Positions 61,387-64,000 of a stretch of DNA of 64,000 bases are shown here, piece after piece. The DNA is from Thiomicrorhabdus arctica DSM 13458 (GTDB lineage Bacteria; Pseudomonadota; Gammaproteobacteria; Thiomicrospirales; Thiomicrospiraceae): contig NZ_KB905899.1 of the NCBI RefSeq assembly GCF_000381085.1, forward strand, positions 372,001 to 436,000. The letters are read 5' to 3'. Position 1 is the stretch's first letter, and each line of letters starts with the position of its first letter. A program made the position numbers and the translations under genes. A model generated the notes under the pieces. That model did not search any database and had not been told where the DNA came from. It worked only from the letters and a program-made list of their open reading frames with translations.

Positions 61387-61473
61387 ATATGAACAAATAT
61401 GACCATTTTATTGAGATGGGCAAAAGTCGTTATCTTAAGTGTTACATTACTAACATAAAATTGTTTTTTTGTA

Positions 61474-61498
61474 CAAACCACCGAGTTAAGGTGGTTTG
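61474..61498 (+). promoter_or_regulatory. 9-bp perfect hairpin in the MHS transporter leader
   Basis: CAAACCACC (61474-61482) pairs with GGTGGTTTG (61490-61498) around GAGTTAA. No T-run follows, so it is more likely an RNA structure than a terminator. A GC-rich GCGGCCGCGGG stretch just downstream marks a base-composition change. Confidence 0.4.
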
Positions 61499-61581
61499 GA
61501 ACAAAGCCCAAAAGGCGCATGGTTTTAATGCAAAGTAGGCGCGGCCGCGGGTAAGGGTTCGTTATTCACAGGGAGAATGTC

Positions 61582-62853
61582 ATGGATGTCAGTAAACGTC
61601 ATACGGTATTAATGGCCGGTTTTATCGGTAATGTCGTCGAGTGGTATGACTTTGCGCTGTATGGCTACATGGCCGGAATCCTTTCTACGTTGTTCTTCCC
61701 CGGCATTGATCCGCTCACCTCTTTGATCGCTACCTACGGTGTATTTGCGGCCGGTTTCTTGATGCGACCTTTGGGCGCGGGCTTATTTGGCTGGCTGGGT
61801 GATACGGTGGGGCGTACCAAGACCATGCTGATTTCCGTCTCGATGATGGCCGTACCCACGGTGGCGTTGGGTTGCCTGCCAACTTATGAGACCGTCGGTA
61901 TCTGGGCGCCGGTTCTGCTGGTGGTCATCCGTCTGATCCAAGGGTTGTCGGTCGGTGGTGAATTCAGTAGTTCCGTGGCCTACCTGGTGGAATCGGCGCC
62001 GGATGGCAAGCGTGGATTCTCCGGGAGCTGGGCCAATACCGGCAGCATGGTCGGTATGTTACTGGGGGCCGGTATTGCCGCCGCAACGACCAGCTTTCTG
62101 TCCGATGCCACCGTGCAGGACTGGGGTTGGCGGCTGCCGTTTCTGGTTGGCGGCGTGATCGGCGGTATCGCTATCCTGATGCGACGCAATCTACCGGAAT
62201 CGGAGCATTTCAAGCGCCACCACCGTGTTCGTGGCGAGACCTCTCCGCTGTTACAGGCGTTCACCACGGATCGACTAAAGATGATTCAGGCCATCCTATT
62301 TGCATCCGCCTATGGCGTGATTTTCTACCTTCCGTTAGTGTATTTGCCTGAGTGGCTACATTCCCAGGCCGGGATGCCGCTCCATACCGCTTTGCAGATC
62401 AACACCGCCGCCACCGCGCTACTGCTGATCCTGGTGCCATTTATGGGGATGATCAGTGATCGCCTGATACGCAGAACACATTTCATCGCCGGGGCGATGC
62501 TCGTGATGACACTGGCTTCTTACCCTCTCTACACATTGTTGGCAAGTAACGGATACTGGGGCGCTATTGTGGTGCAGTTTGCTCTGGTGATCTTACTGGC
62601 CGTTCCGCTGGGCGCTGCGCCAGCCATGTTTGTCGAGCTGTTTCCAGCGCGGGATCGATTGTCTGGCTATTCGGTAGCCTATAACCTTGGACTGGGCGTT
62701 GTCGGCGGTGCCACACCGATGTTAGCCACCTGGATGATTAAAGTCAGCGGTGTTTCTGCCGCACCTGCTGCGCTGCTAGCGGTGGCCGCAGCGCTCGCTT
62801 TTGTGGTCGTCTTGTGGATCAAGGATGGCAGTCGAGAACCGCTACCAGAGTGA
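61582..62853 (+). CDS. MHS-family (ProP-like) metabolite:proton symporter, probably acquired
   Basis: 423-residue major facilitator with 12 helices. The start GFIGNVVEWYDFALYGYMAG, the GDTVGRTKTML loop between helices 2 and 3 and RLIQGLSVGGEFSSSVAYL are signatures of the metabolite:H+ symporter family (relatives carry betaine/proline, 2-oxoglutarate, citrate or shikimate). The substrate cannot be read. GC content and codon use (CTG, GCC, GGC frequent) are clearly higher than in neighbouring genes, and a dead IS3-family transposase lies behind it, both pointing to horizontal transfer. GGGAGA precedes the ATG. Confidence 0.88.
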   Translation: MDVSKRHTVLMAGFIGNVVEWYDFALYGYMAGILSTLFFPGIDPLTSLIATYGVFAAGFLMRPLGAGLFGWLGDTVGRTKTMLISVSMMAVPTVALGCLPTYETVGIWAPVLLVVIRLIQGLSVGGEFSSSVAYLVESAPDGKRGFSGSWANTGSMVGMLLGAGIAAATTSFLSDATVQDWGWRLPFLVGGVIGGIAILMRRNLPESEHFKRHHRVRGETSPLLQAFTTDRLKMIQAILFASAYGVIFYLPLVYLPEWLHSQAGMPLHTALQINTAATALLLILVPFMGMISDRLIRRTHFIAGAMLVMTLASYPLYTLLASNGYWGAIVVQFALVILLAVPLGAAPAMFVELFPARDRLSGYSVAYNLGLGVVGGATPMLATWMIKVSGVSAAPAALLAVAAALAFVVVLWIKDGSREPLPE

Positions 62854-62895
62854 TCCAATTGCCGATGATTCAATCAACTCCGCTTTGAAGGTAAA

Positions 62896-62922
62896 GGGGG
62901 CTTCGCTCTGACCCTTTTTCTC
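62896..62922. repeat. Left copy of a 27-bp direct repeat
   Basis: Matches 63346-63372 at 23 of 27 positions (shared CTTC.CT.TG.CCCTTTTTCTC). The copies lie exactly 450 bp apart and bracket the transposase remnant. Confidence 0.6.
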
Positions 62923-62942
62923 GTAAAGTAAATAGCTGGGAT

Positions 62943-63285
62943 ATGGGTAAACGTAATGATACAAAGCTTGTTTCAACAGCGCTTAATATAGCGCTTAAAA
63001 ATAAACATCCAAACCAGTAGGTGTTATTACACTCAGATAAAGGGTCTACTTATTGATCTGATGCTTACGTAGCATTGTTTAAACGTAATGGAATAATACA
63101 AAGTATGAGTAGAACGGCAGAATGCCGTAAGACTGCCGAAAACTTTTTAGCACCTTGAAATCAGAGTGGGTCTAGCAGACAAGCTACTTAACAAGAGAAG
63201 AAGTTCAAAGCAGCATATTTGAATATATTGAAGTCTTTGATAACAAGATATTGCAAGATAGGAAGGCATTCATATATCCATTATG
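62943..63285 (+). pseudogene. IS3-family transposase (OrfB) remnant
   Basis: Translation gives an integrase-core fragment: DTKLVSTALNIALKNKHPN, stop, LLHSDKGSTY, stop, SDAYVALFKRNGIIQSMSR and AENFLAP. After a frameshift it continues LKSEWV, stop, YLTREEVQSSIFEYIEVFDN. HSDKGSTY carries the second catalytic aspartate and the AEN..LK block the glutamate, as in IS3-family OrfB. At least four in-frame stops or shifts, and loss of the N-terminal half, make it dead. Confidence 0.8.
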
Positions 63286-63345
63286 AATCGCCTTCAAATT
63301 ACGAAATGGTTTTTTACGAAAAAGTCTAACTGGCCAGTTTATTGA

Positions 63346-63372
63346 GGGAGCTTCACTTTGCCCCTTTTTCTC
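63346..63372. repeat. Right copy of the 27-bp direct repeat
   Basis: See 62896-62922. It lies just downstream of the next gene's stop (63388, minus strand). Confidence 0.6.
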
Positions 63373-63387
63373 AAATGCTGAACATTA

Positions 63388-63609
63388 TTAAGCTGTTAAG
63401 TTAATATTGTTACCAACGGCCCCTAACATTGGAGGCGCGCTATTAACTGGCGTCGTAGGATTTGTTGCATTCACCGTATTAGCTACTTTAACAGCATCAT
63501 CCTTATCATTATCAGCATCCGGCTTATTGCCTTCAACTTTACCTTCTGTCTTGTTAGTGTTAAAGATCGCTTGCTGAGAAAGCGTATTTATACTTGATGA
63601 AATATCCAT
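63388..63609 (-). CDS. Small Asn/Asp/Thr-rich protein, possibly motility-associated
   Basis: 73-residue polar protein starting MDISSSINTLSQQAIFN and ending PPMLGAVGNNINLTA. The start and the end loosely recall the YjfB-type putative motility proteins (MDvSSia... and ...lGqnvD..A), but the centre is a low-complexity Lys/Asp/Asn linker, so the assignment is weak. The ATG at 63609 is chosen because AGAGGAAA lies 6 nt upstream. No signal peptide or membrane helix. Confidence 0.5.
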   Translation of the reverse strand: MDISSSINTLSQQAIFNTNKTEGKVEGNKPDADNDKDDAVKVANTVNATNPTTPVNSAPPMLGAVGNNINLTA

Positions 63610-63739
63610 TCTAATTTCCTCTTCATTACTTAACGGGTTGAAAATAACTTTCAACTTTAATCATAGGCTTAAATAGAATGACAAATCTTAAGACAGTATG
63701 AACTTTTAATTTGATTCTAAGCTAACCCTTTTTTTTCAG

Positions 63740-63798
63740 GTTTTGGGCAGGTTTGTGATGTCAAAGAGGTTTTGGTTGAGAGTTTTCAGGCGTTGTAG
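63740..63798 (+). pseudogene. Decayed copy of the DNAJ-related gene 3' end
   Basis: This stretch aligns with 61074-61133, the last codons of the DNAJ-related gene, with a one-base gap. In frame it reads QVCDVKEVLVESFQAL-stop against QICDAKELLIQSLKVM-stop. The homology continues past the stop (to about 63880) through the non-coding segment and into the core palindrome. Upstream of 63740 the match is lost. Confidence 0.7.
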
Positions 63799-63850
63799 AA
63801 ACCACTCGTCTTTTTCGCTTCGTGTTTTAATTAGCTTAAAACCTAAAACC

Positions 63851-63890
63851 AAAAGCCCGCAAGAAATGACCAGGCCTGGTCGTTTGGTAT
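63851..63890. repeat. Half terminator with perfect palindromic core
   Basis: AAAAGCCCGCAAGAAATGACC followed by a perfect ACCAGGCCTGGT (63869-63880). The right arm is missing: after GGTCGTTTGG the match to CTTGCGGGCTTTT is lost, so the hairpin has been broken. Confidence 0.7.
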
Positions 63891-64000
63891 TTTTCTATTA
63901 AACTTATTCGTAAACTAACGACTTTCTGGTTATAGTGATTTATAAATATTGTTTATATGGTTTACGTAGTGATTTAGTAAACCTAAACCATTGCAGGTCG

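Overview
The window is a contiguous piece of a gammaproteobacterial chromosome of moderate-to-low GC. Gene content and order (mutL-miaA-hfq-hflX-hflK-hflC-DUF2065-hisZ-purA; metG followed by rnfABCDGE-nth; mnmA-hflD; monomeric isocitrate dehydrogenase) fit a marine gammaproteobacterium. My best guess is the Thiomicrospira/Hydrogenovibrio/Thiomicrorhabdus group. That placement is inference, because no rRNA or other phylogenetic marker was compared. I saw no tRNA, rRNA or CRISPR array.

Layout. 1-4.0 kb: two adjacent minus-strand membrane histidine kinases, the first cut by the window edge. 4.1-7.0 kb: a DUF808 membrane protein, a small parvulin and two small unknown proteins, with hairpin-rich spacers. 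7.5-11.3 kb: glnS, a DUF3010 gene and dbpA. 11.3-18.6 kb: a Bcp-type peroxiredoxin, a CHASE/PAS histidine kinase overlapping a REC-SpoIIE phosphatase, rnhA, an exported rhodanese, a DUF1841 gene and nth. 18.6-26.5 kb: the complete Rnf complex and metG. 26.8-30.3 kb: a lone STAS protein (plausible target of the REC-SpoIIE phosphatase), mrp/apbC, a zntB/CorA channel and a small MscS channel. 30.5-40.6 kb: the mutL-to-purA block. 40.9-48.1 kb: ppiD, hflD-mnmA, an rluE-like gene and icd. 48.2-60.1 kb: a complete carbon-phosphorus lyase locus on the minus strand, phnF-phnD-phnC-phnE-phnG-phnH-phnI-phnJ-phnK-phnL-phnM-phnN-phnP, ending in an EamA-type transporter. 60.5-64 kb: a DNAJ-related gene, then a patch that looks acquired (GC-rich MHS-family transporter, dead IS3-family transposase, small secreted-or-motility-like ORF) lying between two diverged copies of the DNAJ-related gene's 3' end.

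How the genes work together. The phn locus imports phosphonate (PhnCDE), activates and cleaves it (PhnGHIJKLM) and recycles the cyclic ribose phosphate and bisphosphate (PhnP, PhnN), under a GntR/HutC repressor (PhnF). Candidate dyad operators overlap the phnF start, and a perfect copy lies before the acquired transporter. Three consecutive hairpins separate phnD from phnC and probably make the binding protein more abundant than the rest. RnfABCDGE couples ferredoxin/NADH redox to an ion gradient.

The most unusual signal is a palindrome, ACCAGGCCTGGT (often TGACCAGGCCTGGTCA). It is found perfectly six times and with one mismatch at least four more times. It sits at the apex of long terminator hairpins and also inside conserved genes. 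About 0.004 copies of a given 12-mer are expected by chance in 64 kb at even base composition.
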